NCBI GenBank assembly: GCA_018697195.1
Contig: CM031878.1
Coordinates: 7,005,420 to 7,069,419 of the forward strand
Direction: 5' to 3'
DNA length: 64,000 nt
Source: Certhia americana
Lineage: Eukaryota > Chordata > Aves > Passeriformes > Certhiidae
Each line of letters begins with the position of its first letter. Position 1 is the stretch's first letter. Positions 11,095-23,728 of the stretch are shown here, in pieces. The position numbers and the translations under genes were made by a program. The notes below the pieces were generated by a model. The model was not told the origin of the DNA. It searched no databases and saw only the letters and a program-made list of their open reading frames with translations.

Positions 11095-11130
11095 ATTGGC
11101 GGCTCGCGACAGGGCGGCGCTTCCCATTGG
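11095..11130 (-). promoter_or_regulatory. NOL6: Two CCAAT boxes upstream of NOL6
   Basis: ATTGG occurs on the plus strand at 11095-11099 and 11126-11130, giving CCAAT in the NOL6 direction 31 bp apart. This is the spacing seen for paired NF-Y sites in TATA-less promoters. They lie 70-105 bp upstream of the ATG. Confidence 0.6.
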
Positions 11131-11330
11131 CCCAGCGGCCCGTGCCCGCCCACGGGGGCGTGTCACAGCGCCGCTCTGCTTCCGCAGCAATGGCGGCGCC
11201 GCTGGCGGGCAGCGTGGGCGGCGGGTTTGCCGAAATTACCGCCTTTCACCCCAAAACTGTGGCTCTCGGGGCACTGTGACGGACTTCCGCCTTCAGGCGG
11301 GTGAGCGAGGGGCCGCCTGCGCGCCGCAGA

Positions 11331-14300
11331 TCCCAGATGTGGTACTTGATGCTTAATCGAGGTGGATATCCTGGATGTGGCCTGTCTGAGAGTCTGCTCG
11401 GCAGGAACGAGCACAGTGAGCCAGGAAAACCCTTCTGGCCTGGAGGAGCGGGCACAAGGAGCTATCATCCTCCTGGCCAGCTTCCGCAGGGACTGGGAAG
11501 GACACCAGGAGCCAGTGGCATCCTCCTTGCAGGTTACTGGAGTGGGAGGAGTATCCCCGTTATATAAATTAGATATATATGCCTTTATAGAAGCAGCTCT
11601 GAACACCGGGTCCGATCAGGTTTGAGTTGTCAGGGCATTTAAAAGACCTTGCCCTGTGTGTCCCTGAACAGGAGGACACAGATTTTGGATCCAGGTAATT
11701 TTAATTCTCTTTCCAGCTCTTTGGATGGTTTTCGCACAACTGTAGTCAGTTAATTCACTTCTCTACACCCTACCATGAAACAGGGATGCTGTGTCTCCAG
11801 TGGGTCCATCCTCCTCCAGAGAGACTGCTCTGGAATAGCACCCCTGGAGTCTCTCATCCCCACACCAGGTCCAAGCTCTCCCTGAACCCTGGCCACACTC
11901 GTTACCACTTTTTTTCCTGCAGTTTGGGAACACTACAAGCAGGATCTCTTCAACAGTAAACGTGTAGGTGTGTTGAGACAGAGGGTAGAAGATCAGGTAC
12001 CTATCCTGAAGGTAAACATGGGAGTTCAGAGAACTCAGTCAGCTGAATTCTAAGTCAGATCAACCCATTGCTCGTAGGCTGTTGGAGGAAAACAAGCAGC
12101 TTTTAGGGTAAAAGTTAAGCTCTGTTGGAGGCAGGGGATGGGAAACAAGCTGTGTTTCAGAGGATGTTTGCAGCTGATGCTCTCTTGCCCTGCAGGTCTG
12201 ACTTGCCTCAGAGCAGGGCAGGCGCTCACCTCTCCCTCTGCCGGGGAAAGCAGAGTAATGCTGTGTCCTGCCCAGCTGCAGAGCTCATTTCCACGCACTG
12301 CAGCATCTCTGCCTGGGACATCAAGGTGCCAAGCTCCTGCTCAAGGCATTTCTGTTCCTGAAGAAGGCTGGTATCTGTTCCACCAGCACAGTTGCCAAGA
12401 GCCCCTCAAGCCTCTCATCCCTCCCTCATATTTAATGACTTCCTTGCAGGGAAATCTGCTGGAAGTGAGGCCTCAGTCTTGTGTCATCTCGGCTATAAGG
12501 ACTCCTGCAGGTGGACGTTTGGTTCTTGCTTTCGAAGGAGAGTGTCTGGAGACCCAAGCTGCTGTATTTGGGGAACACATTCCTCACACGAGCAACTTGT
12601 GGCCCAGATGCAGGTGGTGGCTGTAGGTGTGACATAAGGCTTCTGGTCTCCATTACTGCTCATGGCAGTTCCTGCCTGGCTGCTGCATTACAGACCCTCT
12701 GGATCCCAGCCACCAGCAGCAACTTCCCCAGCCCCCTCCAGAAGATCCCAGGAAAGAATTTTTGCTGATTATAACCACCAAATAACTTTTTCCTCCATCT
12801 CAGTGGCCTGGGTCAGATTCCTTAGGCATAACCCTGTACCTTGAGGTGCAAACCCCTTTCATCCATCTGCATCCGTGCACACACTCCCCTGCATTCCAAA
12901 GTTGCCTCCAGAATTGACTTCCAGTTAGCATGGATATTTACCTCCTGTCCAGTTTTGCAAATAATTCCTGAGTGCAGCTTCAGTGATTCCGCCAGCTAAG
13001 AATTAGCTCCTAACTTTGGAGGACTTTATCCTCCCTGTTACCAAAAAATCCAGTTTCTTGAGGAGGAGGAGGAGCTCCTTTTCCTCCCCCTTCCTGACAG
13101 CGCCAGGACTGCCACACTCAGCTCTGTTCCACTCCCCCAGTGATTCACTGCCAGATACCTGTGGGTGCTGTGGCCATACCTGCCATGTCAGACTCCTCTC
13201 TTTTTTAAGGGGAGGGTAATTACAGCTCTGTGCAGGATTTTTAGGAAGGCTGGGTAAACCAGTTTGGTCATCCCTATCCCCAAGGGCTCATCCTCATAGT
13301 GCCTGAGAGCAGCAGGGGAGGAAGGACTCACTCAGGGGCAGGTCCAGGGTGGGTTACTGGGGTGTCCATTGTGCAAATCCCTCAGCAACACAGCTGTCCC
13401 TGGGATGGTGTGTAATGCCCAGCTGGTGTGGAAGAATGAGTTCAGTGTCTGTTGTAGGGGCACTGGGGGGAGTTTAGAGGACTAGGGGGAACAGGACAGG
13501 TCAGCTCCTGGATGTGTCACCTCGGGGCAGCCCGAGCAGCTCTGCAGTGGGGAGTAGGACCACTAATATTTGCCCCAGAACAGGTTCTTTAATAAAGCAT
13601 TTCAGCACATAGTGAGTCATTAATTACACCCAATCCTACAATGCTAATAGTAGTAATATTAATTAAAAAAAATATATTACTGCATTCCATACCATGTGCC
13701 CGCCCTTGCAGGCATCATGCACCTCCTCCTATCCTGCCTTTCCCAAAGAGCTGCTGCTTAGCTCCTGCTTCATTTTGTGCTTCATCCTTGCTGCCCAGAA
13801 ACACCTGGGGCATTGGAGGAATGTTCCCTGCACTCTGTCCCTAGAAATCTGGGATTTCCCAGCTCAGGGGAAGCCATTCCCAGGTGGGTTTTCAACAATG
13901 GTGAGCATCCCCAAACTGTGTACTAGCATTTCCTCAGCATGACCTTTTGGAGCTCCAGCTTTGCCTAAGAGGCACAGACAGATAGCAGTGTGGCATCAAT
14001 GTACCCCTGGGAAAATCCCACTCTACCACACTGGCAGAGGAACCAAGGCATGTGGAGCTACATCTTTGGTGCTGTCTTCTTTCCTGGGAGCAGCACCTGA
14101 GCACTGCCAGCCCTCACCCCACCACGGTGGGGACGCCCTCCAGCACACCTGCACTCAAAGAGCGCAAGTGCAGCCCTGCACGCACACCTGTGTACACACA
14201 CATCCCTGTTCCCTCAGCTCCAGCCTCAGGAATGCTGCCGGCCTCACATGCTGCCGCCAGGAAGGGGCTGCGGTCGATGCGGCTGTCGAGCAGGTTTAGT

Positions 14301-17300
14301 GGTCACGTTGATCCCTACTTGTGCTGTGTCCACTTAACCCCTGCACCAGCTTCCCAAAAACACCACTGCTGTGGAAATGCTCCGCTCCCCTGGCAGCTGT
14401 GGAGAGCTAAACTTGCAGCAAAAATCTTGGCACAGCCCTGTAGCTTGGTACCACCTGCAGGTGTCTGCAGGCAAAGCCAGCTCCTGTTCCGAGCTTCTTC
14501 CTCCAAGACTTTGGCATCCATCCCCTAACTCTCTTTGGCCACCCCATGACCATGTTTTATTTTACCAAGTACCTCAAAATCTCATCCCAGTGATAACACC
14601 TGGACATGGCACTTTTCACTGCCTGGCAGCTTCACCCAGATTTGATGGAGTTTCTTGCTTCTGCAGAGTGGGCACTCTGTCCTACTTAAATAAATCTGCA
14701 TTTCATTCTAGGATTAAATAGTTCCTCCATTTGGTTTCTGTAGTATTTTCAAGTGTTTTAAATTCTCGAGTATTAACACATGACAGAGTCGTTTGTAACT
14801 CCCAAAAATAACCTGGCACACAGGCTAATGACACAGTCCCATAATGTTTGACTGTCCATCCCAGGTATGGCCATATTACAGAAACACGTAGGCCCTGAGC
14901 AATCTTCACAATGGCCAAGAGGTGGGGGACTTCATCAGGGCAAAAGGGTAGGGTAAAGTAGATGTTTGTGGTTTTAACTTCAAAACATTGAAGTTTTAAA
15001 CAAAACCTCGAGGGCTTCACCCCAGGGTTCAGGCAGACACCCAGCACATTCCTGGCAGCCAAAAAGTAAGGTCCAAGGAGAGCTGAAGCCCAAGCACTGC
15101 CTGTGGGATGGGGCCAGAGGGACACCCAGGTCCCTTCTGGAGCTCAGGGACCACCCAGGCAAAACAATGTTGCAGTGATTAAAATGAGCCTCAATCATCA
15201 CTCTTCTTGGATGGATGATTGTTAAGTCTCACCTGGTTCATTAAGTCTTAGACATCTGCATTGGGACAAAGAAATACTTTGCATTCCTACCCCCACCAGC
15301 AGGAGCAGCAGCTTTAGGGCTTTACAAGGGCAATGCTGAGGTTCACAGAATGGTACAACAGCCACAGCCCTCCTGGGTGGGTCAAATGCTGGGATGGTGT
15401 GTTAGACACCCTGTCTGATGGAAAGAGAAAAAATAAAAAAGCAAAACTTAACCAATACACACATATATGTCGGGGCAGAGAGGGAAAGACTGATTTTGAC
15501 TGTCCAAAGTCAGTCTCTGGCAGCTTTATCTCAAAACTGTGGTGATCTACGTTACATAAAGAGAACTAAAGGGAAGTTGATATGCTTTGAAATGTACCAG
15601 CACTTTTGCCTCCTCTTAAATTACCAATTTGCCTTTGCATAGATTATTTTGTTTACCTTGTATTTAGTCTCTGGTCATTTTGTTTGCTTTGTGCAACAGG
15701 CAAGAGAGCAAATTTACCATATTTCCTGTCTGTTGCTGGGTTCGCTTGACACATAGCAACAAGGAGGAGAAACGCTTTTTTTTTTTTTTTCTGGTAGTAA
15801 AAAACAACCTGCAGTCTCTAAAAATCACATTGGAGGCACTGAAGAAAAGAACAAGCTCTGCCCCCTTTTCTCTTGCAGTTTTGTCATGTTTTATCAGTGA
15901 TGAGTTGGTACGCCTTGCCTATCCCACCAAAGCACCCTCGCCAATCTCCCTGCAGTTGAATAGCGCTGTTTCCCAACAACAACAGAAAAAAAAAATCGTT
16001 CTTCAGGGCAGCACCTAAGACAAGAGGGAGTGGAGAGAGCCAGAAACATGCAAATGTGAGTTTTATTTATTTATGGTTTAAACCTCTGAGTGCCAAATCA
16101 CCTGGCAGTGTGAATGCCCTCCCCCACCTTTTACCCAAACCCAACTTGCATATTGTTGAGCAAATGTCAGCAGAAGTGATGGTGGTGATGATGATGATGA
16201 TGATGATGACAACTTGATTAATTGAAATCTTCAAGCACACCTGACTCAGATTTAACAGCTCTGGCCTTTTTTATTCTGTGGTCCAGCTCCCCATTCCAAT
16301 GACTTCAAGACAGGTATGTTACATCCTCATTCAGCTGAGGGGGAACAGAAGCAAGGCAGTGGAGGGTTTTGCTGGAATGCAAATTCAGGAATTCAGGAAG
16401 AGCATTCAGGAAATTCCCTCACAGTTCTCCATTTTGCTTTTGCTTCTCATAAAAACAGAGATTAAGCAACAGTGTTGACTGTGTCTCTGCCACATTCCTC
16501 CTAGTTTGGGATTTTCAGCCCACAGGGGCTGTCTCACCTCCAGATACAGATGTTTCAGAGCTGTTTTGTGGAATTTGGCAGCTCAGCTGGGTGGAGAAGA
16601 AAGACCAATGTCTTCCACCATGTGGAGGAAGATAGTGAGGTATTCTGAACCACAGTACTACCTACTCAAGGCTCCAGCTAAGGTGCTACCATAAATCAGC
16701 TTCAAAGCTCTGCCACTCCAGAAGCACCTTGCAAAAGGCTTACCCTGGTGAGTGTTGAATCCTCCTTTTGCATTGAGATGAGTCCCCAGCATGTGGCCTC
16801 ACCCCATGGTGTGCTTTTGGGCTGGAAGGGAGAAGCACTCTGGCTTTGGGCTGGGATGAACCCCTCTTTCCTGGTCCCTAAAGCCCCTTCAAGGCTGCTC
16901 TGTGAGCCAGACCTGTCATCTGCTTAGGTGAGAGATATCTTCTTCCCCAGCAGGGAAGATACCTTTGAGGTCTACATGAGGGTTCTTCCTCCAAAATAAA
17001 AACTGGACACCAGCTTTGGGGAATCTTGGCAAATCTTTGCTAGCCTTTAGCCTTGTTTGACCTCAAAGGGTAGGAGTTACCTGTCCTGTCTTAAAAACCA
17101 GGGAGAGACATGCCCCAAGATGAGTCAGGGAACACAGGGTTCCTGGAGGTGCTGATGGCTGCACAGAGAAATGAGGGCTTTGTGCTATCTAACATTTAGG
17201 TGGATCCAAAAGTCCCAAAGCCAGGGATAACAGGAATGCCTCCCAGCTGAATAATACCTCATCCTGCCCTGCTGCGCATTACCAAGCCATTGGCAAAAGA

Positions 17301-19099
17301 CTTCCCTACCCCCTGGGAGATGAGTCTCTGTCCTGAAACAGACTGGTTATTGTATCCAAGTTTTACCCTGGAATGACTCTGCTGTCATTTGGGGTTTCCT
17401 TTGCCTCCCCTCTACCTGGTATGGGAGGGAACACTACGAGATAGATCCTACAGGAAGCAAGTCTTGCAGTCATTGTGAGGACAGCAGCAACATCCAGGGA
17501 AGAAAGTATGAGCATGGGACAATTTGAAGTCACCTGGCAAACAGTGGGAATTTCACTTTGGGGAATTTCACTTTGGTTTGTTTTTAAACAACCTGTGGAG
17601 TTGTATCCAAGACTCATGGAGCTTTTTGTGATAGGAATAGAGACAAAAGGGAAACAATTTTCAGATGATCATAGCGCTACAAGGTCTCTGGTTCTCTCCC
17701 ACCATGGGAGGAACCACTGTGCAGGCTGGGAATCTTCTGCAACAAAAAGATGCTACAGAAAAGGTTATAGTACAATGTACAAAGTTACAAGGGGCAAAGT
17801 GTGACTGGACTGAAAAGGACCATTTATCATTTTCTCCACTATGAGGATGAGGGCATCAAAATAGCTATGAGGTGGCAGGATCAAAACAAGCCCCAAGGAG
17901 ATGCTTCTGCACCCAGACAGATCATTAGACTGGGCACTTGTTTGGCACAGGATGTTGCAAATGCTTAAAATTTATCAGCCTTCAAAAGTAACTAGACAAA
18001 TTAATGGCAGAAAAATTTCCTGAAGGCTATTATGTATAAGAACACTTCAGGTTCAGGGAGTCTGAGTCACAAAAAAATGTTGGAGGTTGAGGAGATATTC
18101 TGGGAAGTATCACTTGTCCTTACATCCTTCCAAGGGTGGGCTTGCATGAAGAGAAGTACTGGGATAGGTGGATCCTTGTAGGCTATTTCCAGATTCCAGA
18201 ACAGAGAAGCACCCAGCACTGAAACTTGGTGTTGGCCATGACAAGTTTGCTATCTGCCTGTGTGAATCTGCCCCAAGGTTTCACTGCTGTGCTGTGCAAA
18301 GCACCTCCTGGAGGTTTCGGGGGGGACACAACACGTGGCCTCCAGCAGGTGGGGGCAGAAGATAGTGCCTATCAGGACCTGTACAAGCAGGTGTCTGGAG
18401 ATAAGGCAGTGTCTGGGAAATCACTTAGTGCAATGCCTTGATAGAGCAGCAGCTGCTGGCTCTCAAGCCACGAAACCAACCCTGAAGGTCATGAGATAAA
18501 GTGAAGACAGAGGGAAACCATGACCTGGCAGTGAGAATTTCCAAATCTCCTTTTTCGTTCCTGTGACATAGGAAAATAAGATAAAAACGGAAAATATTCA
18601 AAGCAATACATACTTCAAGCAGGCACAGCTCATCCCAGCTGACCCAGATGCAGCTGCAAGATCAGGCTCTGAAAGCTTGTGCATTATTGTCATGGGATTC
18701 ACGGTCAAGATGCCCCGAGAGCTGTATGAGGAATGGACTGGCAGGAGCAGAATTCAATGTCGTCCCAACAGATAGGAGCACTTTTCAATCTTCTGGGTTG
18801 TTTTTACAGCTGTGTCTATAAAAGAGGAAAGTTCACTGCCCCCAAAACAGCCTCCAAGTCTTCAAGTCCATATTAGTATTTTCGATTGGATGGCTGTACA
18901 CTGTACTCTGTACAGCAAGGGCTCTTTTGCTCTGCAAAGCATTGTCATCCTTCTTTCTGTGTGCAAAGTATCTCTGGTGCAGCTGGTGTCAGTGCTGACA
19001 GAAATCCTTAAAGTCTCAGGTCTCTCTCAGCAACTACCTCCAATGTCAATAAAATATGACTCAAATGGCCCCATTGCCAAACTGATGACCACAAAACAC
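11331..19099. other. Intergenic sequence, NOL6 side (7.8 kb), no gene recognised
   Basis: The reading frames here are short (165 codons or fewer), with no family resemblance and no linked splice pattern. It contains a T15 run at 15776-15790 and a (GAT)n run at 16187-16209. I see no tRNA, rRNA or small nuclear RNA gene. Confidence 0.6.
16187..16209. repeat. (GAT)n microsatellite
   Basis: About eight tandem GAT triplets, preceded by degenerate GGT/GAT units. Confidence 0.9.
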
Positions 19100-19452
19100 A
19101 GGCAGGGATGGGATGCCATCCAGAGGGACCAGAAAAAGCTCGAGGAGTGGGCCCATGAGAATCTCATGAGGTTCAACAAGACTATGAACACTTCCATTGG
19201 GGCAAACCCCGGTAATCAGCACAGGCTGGGAATGAACAGACCCAGAGCAGCCCTGCCCAGAAGGACTTGGGGGTGCTGGGGGTGAGAGGCTGGACATGCC
19301 CCAGCCATGGCACTGCCAGCCCAGAGAGCCAAACGTGTCCTGGGCTGCATCCAGAGCCCTGTGGGCAGCAGGGCAGGGAGGGGATTCTGCCCCTCTGCTC
19401 TGCTCTGCTCTGCTCTGCTGAGACACACCTGGAGCACTGCATCTGGGGTCTG
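19100..19452 (+). mobile_element. CR1 LINE fragment (ORF2 C-terminal part), interrupted copy
   Basis: The decayed frame contains EEWAHENLMRFNKT and, further on, RAKRVLGCIQ and HLEHCI, all CR1 ORF2 C-terminal signatures. From 19236 it parallels the copy at 9890-10090, with four extra CTCTG-type units near 19396-19420. It stops abruptly near 19452. CR1 sequence resumes at 20075 after a solo LTR. Confidence 0.85.
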
Positions 19453-19479
19453 TGGAATAAAAAAAAGCACACACCTGCA

Positions 19480-20074
19480 TGCTGGTTTAGAGCACAGTGG
19501 CTGTAGTAGAGTTAATTTTCTTCACAGTTGGTTTTCTTCACAGTTACAAGAAACACAGAGCTGTGTTTTGAGTTTGTACTGAACACAGTGTTGATAACAT
19601 AGACATGTTTTTGTTATTGCTGAGCAGTAACAAAGAGACAAAGTCTTTTCTGCTTCTCATACCACCACGCTGGCAAGAAGATTGGGGGTGCAGAGGAGGC
19701 TGGGGGTAGACACAGCCAAGACAGGTAACCCCAACTGATCAGAGGTACTCCAGACCATATGAAATAATGCACAGTATATAAAGTGTGGGGAAGAAAGAGG
19801 TAGGGACACATTTGGAGTGATGATATTTGTCTTTCCATTTTGTGTGATGGAACCCTGCTCTCCTGAAAATGGCTGAAGACCTGCCTGCCCATGGGAAACA
19901 GTGGATCAATTTCTTGTTTTGCTTTGCTTGCATGTGTGGCTTTTGCTTTTCCTATTAAACTGTCTTTATCTCAAGCCACAAGTTTTCTCACTTTTACTGT
20001 TCCTATTCTCTGCCCAATCCCACCAGAGAGTGGCTGCCTAGGGCTTGGCTGCTGGCTGGGGCTAAACCACTACA
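19480..20074 (+). mobile_element. Solo LTR of an avian endogenous retrovirus, ERVL-like
   Basis: The element begins TGCTGGTTTAG and ends GGGGCTAAACCACTACA, giving imperfect inverted termini around the TGGTTTAG/CTAAACCA core. It has a TATATAAA box at 19775-19782 and an ATTAAA polyadenylation signal at 19954-19959, followed by the CTGTCTTTATCTCAA region I know from common bird LTRs. No internal retroviral genes are present. I could not find a convincing target duplication, so the 5' boundary may be off by a few bases. It sits inside a CR1 copy. Confidence 0.82.
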
Positions 20075-20242
20075 GCCTGTCAGAGAGGTGGTGGGTGCCT
20101 CATCCCTGGAAACATCAAGACAAGGCTGGACAAGGCTCTGAGCAACCTGCTCTAGTTGAAGATGTCCCTGCTCATTATTGGGGGGTGGAACCAGATGGTC
20201 TTCAAAGATCCCTCCCAAACCAAGCCATTCTGATTCCATGAG
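20075..20242 (+). mobile_element. CR1 LINE 3' end (continuation after the LTR)
   Basis: It contains AGAGAGGTGGTGGGTGCC, CATCCCTGGAAACATCAAG, TCTAGTTGAAGATGTCCCT and a final CATTCTGATTCCATGA. These are the standard 3' untranslated end of chicken-type CR1. Same orientation as 19100-19452, so both probably belong to one older insertion with an internal deletion. Confidence 0.85.
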
Positions 20243-20499
20243 TCAATAACTGACAATCCTTTTATTTTCTCCTGCTTTACCAAGGTTTTGAAAATACCTC
20301 CACAGACAGGAACAGCCAGGAGCTTCATGAGCTGCTATTTTCCAAGAGTCCCAAATAAAATATTACTCAAATGGCTTTTATTATTTATTAATCATCAGAA
20401 TATGAGGAATAACAGCAGGGTAATTTGATTGTGCTCTTTTATCAGAACTTTTGGCAGCTTTTGCAGGTTTGTAGATAGCAAGCAGATGTGAAAGAAGCT

Positions 20500-20517
20500 T
20501 ATATATATATATATATG
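20500..20517. repeat. (TA)n microsatellite
   Basis: A perfect 18-bp run of alternating T and A. Confidence 0.9.
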
Positions 20518-23500
20518 TGAAAGTCAGTATGTGGGTGACTGTAAACAAAAAAGAGGTTAGGGCAGTAGAGTCAATGGGACTATATTTTCACATGTATGAA
20601 GAAACCCCACTAAAAATGCCCTGTGGTATTGAAAATTGTTCTGGAAAAAGCAGCTTTATATTGTTACAGGACAAGCTAGGAACACTGTTTGCAAACCCTC
20701 CCTTCTAATTTCTTTTGCTCATAAGCGTTCAAGTAAATGAAAATATGTCTCACTCAAGGGAAAAACTCCACACTTCTGAAGCTGAGCATGTGTTCTGATG
20801 CTTAGGGAAGCATCTGAGTGTCCTGGCAATACTCACCAGTGCTGCACTTAAAGAAAAAAAAAAAAAAAGAGAGAGAAATACATTAAAAATGGATGCTGAG
20901 AGAAAAACATGCTTGAGGTTGAGAAAGGCTTTAATCTACTTTTTGTGGCCTTCGTGGAATGTCGGCTACTTGTTTACAAAGAGAAAAATTTGCTCCTCAG
21001 AAACTCCTTACTGATTCCCATCTTGCAGTTCCTGCTCTGTGCATTTCTACTGAGGAGGAAGAGGTTTTCCACCCCACAAAGCTTTTCTGCTTACCCCACT
21101 CTAATATTGAAGGGACAGCATGAAGAAGGAAATAGCTAAAATGTGCTCTTTTTTGGTTCTTCTTGACCACTGGCAACTATATTCACAGTCTTTTTAACTT
21201 CCCAGAGCAAAAGCAAAGAAGGGGCCTTTGATTATCTTGGAGATAGGGAGATCCAGACCCACAGTATCAGACTACATCCAATCCACATAGCTGAAAGCCT
21301 CCCCTGCAGCACCAGTGAATGTGTCAAAGAAGAAAAGAATATTAATTTAAAGCACTGTACAAATGAGGGTCCAGATACAAAGGCTTAGCTCTTAAACTCC
21401 TACTCCTTCAGATCCTTGAAATGTCCACACATAGGTAAAACAAACCCATTTGAGATAAAAACCACAGCTTATTGTTTGGGACAGCATCAGAGCCTTCTCC
21501 ATCTTTAAATGTGAATTCTGCAGTATGGACTGGCCCTGATGTGCTTCCAGACACAAATATGCTGTTGGGTCTTTTTGCACCCCTCCTGCCCTTGAATTGA
21601 CAGCTGAAGATTAGAAGAGGGGAAGAACACATCCTACAGGCCAGGCAGAAGATCTGAGATGTGCTAGATGGGACAAGGAAATGGGATGTGCCAAACCTAC
21701 CGTGGATTGAGAGCTTCAGGTTGATGTGGCCAATAGGTTTCCTGCAGGATGGAGAAGTATGAGGTTAATTAATGGAAATCTCACAGCAGGTAAACAAGTC
21801 TGGAGGAGATTTACCTGGCCCTGCAGGCAGCTGTAGATGGGAATTGAGATGTTGGCACAACAAAGCCGAAAACTTGAGGGACAGCACCTGCAGGGCACAG
21901 CCATGCTCTACCCTGTGCACATGCCTCAGGGACCCTTTTGCAGGTCTCAGTCCTCCAGCCTCAGTCACAAAAACAAGACAAGAATATAACTGTGGTTGCC
22001 CCAAGGTCTGCAGCAAGGTGCTGATCGAAATGGGGTAACCAGCAAGGGGTGGTTGGAGGGGACAGGAATGCAGAGCAGCTGGTGGAGCCAAGAGGAAGAC
22101 AATCAAACCCCTGAACAGTCCCTGCAGGCTCCCATCCCTCCCTTCTCCAGGAGGGTGTGTGAGCACTGCTCTCCGACATGCATAATGCTGGAGGGTTTCA
22201 GCTTTGTGAACTCAGTGGTTTTCTATTTGTTTTTTTTAAGACCCCATAGAAGTTCTTTCCAAATTTCCATGGGACAGCAAGCCCCAGGGTGGAGATGACA
22301 GCACCTCTCAGCATGCTCAGGCCAGGCAGGAAGGCTTCTCCAGACTTGTTCACCTGTCTGGGAAATTTGCATTAATTATCCTCCCAGTGATTCAGTCTCC
22401 TGCAGGAAAGTTCAGCTTCTTCCTTTCTACATGTGAGTGCACAGGGCAGCTTTCAGCATCAGTGTAAGAGTGTTTCCCAGCCGAATTCTGCTTCACACCC
22501 AGCACAAAGCAGTTTCCAGATCTCACAACCAACCAGTGCACAGCAGAGTGAGACACTGGATGCACCACACAAGCCCTACAAATGTTTTTTCAGAGGAACA
22601 TCTCTTTTTTAGGAAGGTGGAGGTGGAGATCCTAAGGGAGGATCCCCTTCCCCTAGCCCTCTCTGGACCTTTTCACCCAAGAGATTCTTTCTGCTATTTA
22701 GCCACCCAAGCCTGCTGGCCATGGCTTGGGCTTGGTGCTTATGCTGCATTTGGGTTCTCTTCTTCTGGATCTGTTCATATTTATTGTGGGAAGGGTCATG
22801 AAAAGGCCAAATTCAGCCTCAGCAAAGCAAGGTCCAATTCAACTCACCTGACCCCTGTTTCCTAATGGAAAGTCTTCTTGTGGTCAGTTCTCAGGGCCTC
22901 AGGCAGGACCTGAGCAGTATCTTCATCTACACCTTGCTGGGCCTGCATTTGAGTTACAAGCAGAAGGTGAGTGCATTGCTGCTGGAGACCAGCCCATGGA
23001 GACTACCCAAGGTATGGCAACGGGTAAGAGCATTGTAAGATCAGCTGATAGCAGCTGATATCATGCCATTATCTGATGTCTGATATTAGCTGATATCGAA
23101 GATCAAAGAGCTCCGTCCTCCCCCTCACTCACCTTCTGCAAAATGCTGTCCATCCTCACCATGGTTTCTGCAGAAATACAAGCAGCTGCCTACTCTGAGG
23201 GTAAAAGCAGGATCTGGTGAGTCCACCAGGCAGCTGCTCTGTGCATTCTAGCTCCTTCACTCTGCTGCCAAAGCCTGCCTAACAGAAATGGCTCATCCCT
23301 AGGAATGGGGACAGCTGTTAGTCCCTCCTTGATGGTCACCCACTCTCAAGGGATGGACAGTCCCACAGAGCTGATCCTGTGGGTGATGTGAAGGTGAAAC
23401 ACTGGGGATGTTGGCTAAGGCTGATGTGTCTTCCAGAGCACATGCCATGCTACCTTATCTCAGTAATTCTGCCATCGGCGCCATCTCAACTACACCAGAA

Positions 23501-23664
23501 TGCTGGAGAGAGGGATATCTTGTGTGGCAAGAAGAACCTAAAATTCCATCTCCCAACACAGAAACTGTTCCTGGGACTGAACAATATGGATATCCCACTC
23601 ACAGCCCTATCAATAAAGAATTATGTTCCACAGATGGCTATTTTGGAGGGGGTAACAGTCACTT

Positions 23665-23728
23665 CAGGCTTCAAGAGAATCCTGATGGGTCCCTTCCAAC
23701 TCAGCATTTTCCATGATTCTGTAAGATC
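23665..23728 (+). mobile_element. Possible short CR1 3' tail
   Basis: TGATGGGTCCCTTCCAACTC is followed by CATGATTCTGTAAGATC, resembling the last 60 bp of CR1. It is too short to be certain. Confidence 0.45.

Larger units (their letters stand above)
10660..11330. promoter_or_regulatory. NOL6: CpG island of the NOL6 promoter and first exons
   Basis: This is a dense GC- and CpG-rich stretch, unlike the flanking DNA, covering NOL6 exons 1-2 and about 300 bp upstream. It is the expected form of a housekeeping promoter. No TATA box was seen at a fitting place. Confidence 0.85.

Noticed and set aside
10702..11356. Plus-strand open frames of 177-200 codons
   Set aside because: They are shadows of NOL6 exons and a GC-rich CpG island, where stop codons are rare by composition.
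18812..19285. 157-codon open frame
   Set aside because: The C-terminal half is decayed CR1 ORF2 read-through. The first half has no features.
22437..22865. 142-codon open frame in the intergenic region
   Set aside because: No family resemblance or regulatory context. Treated as chance.
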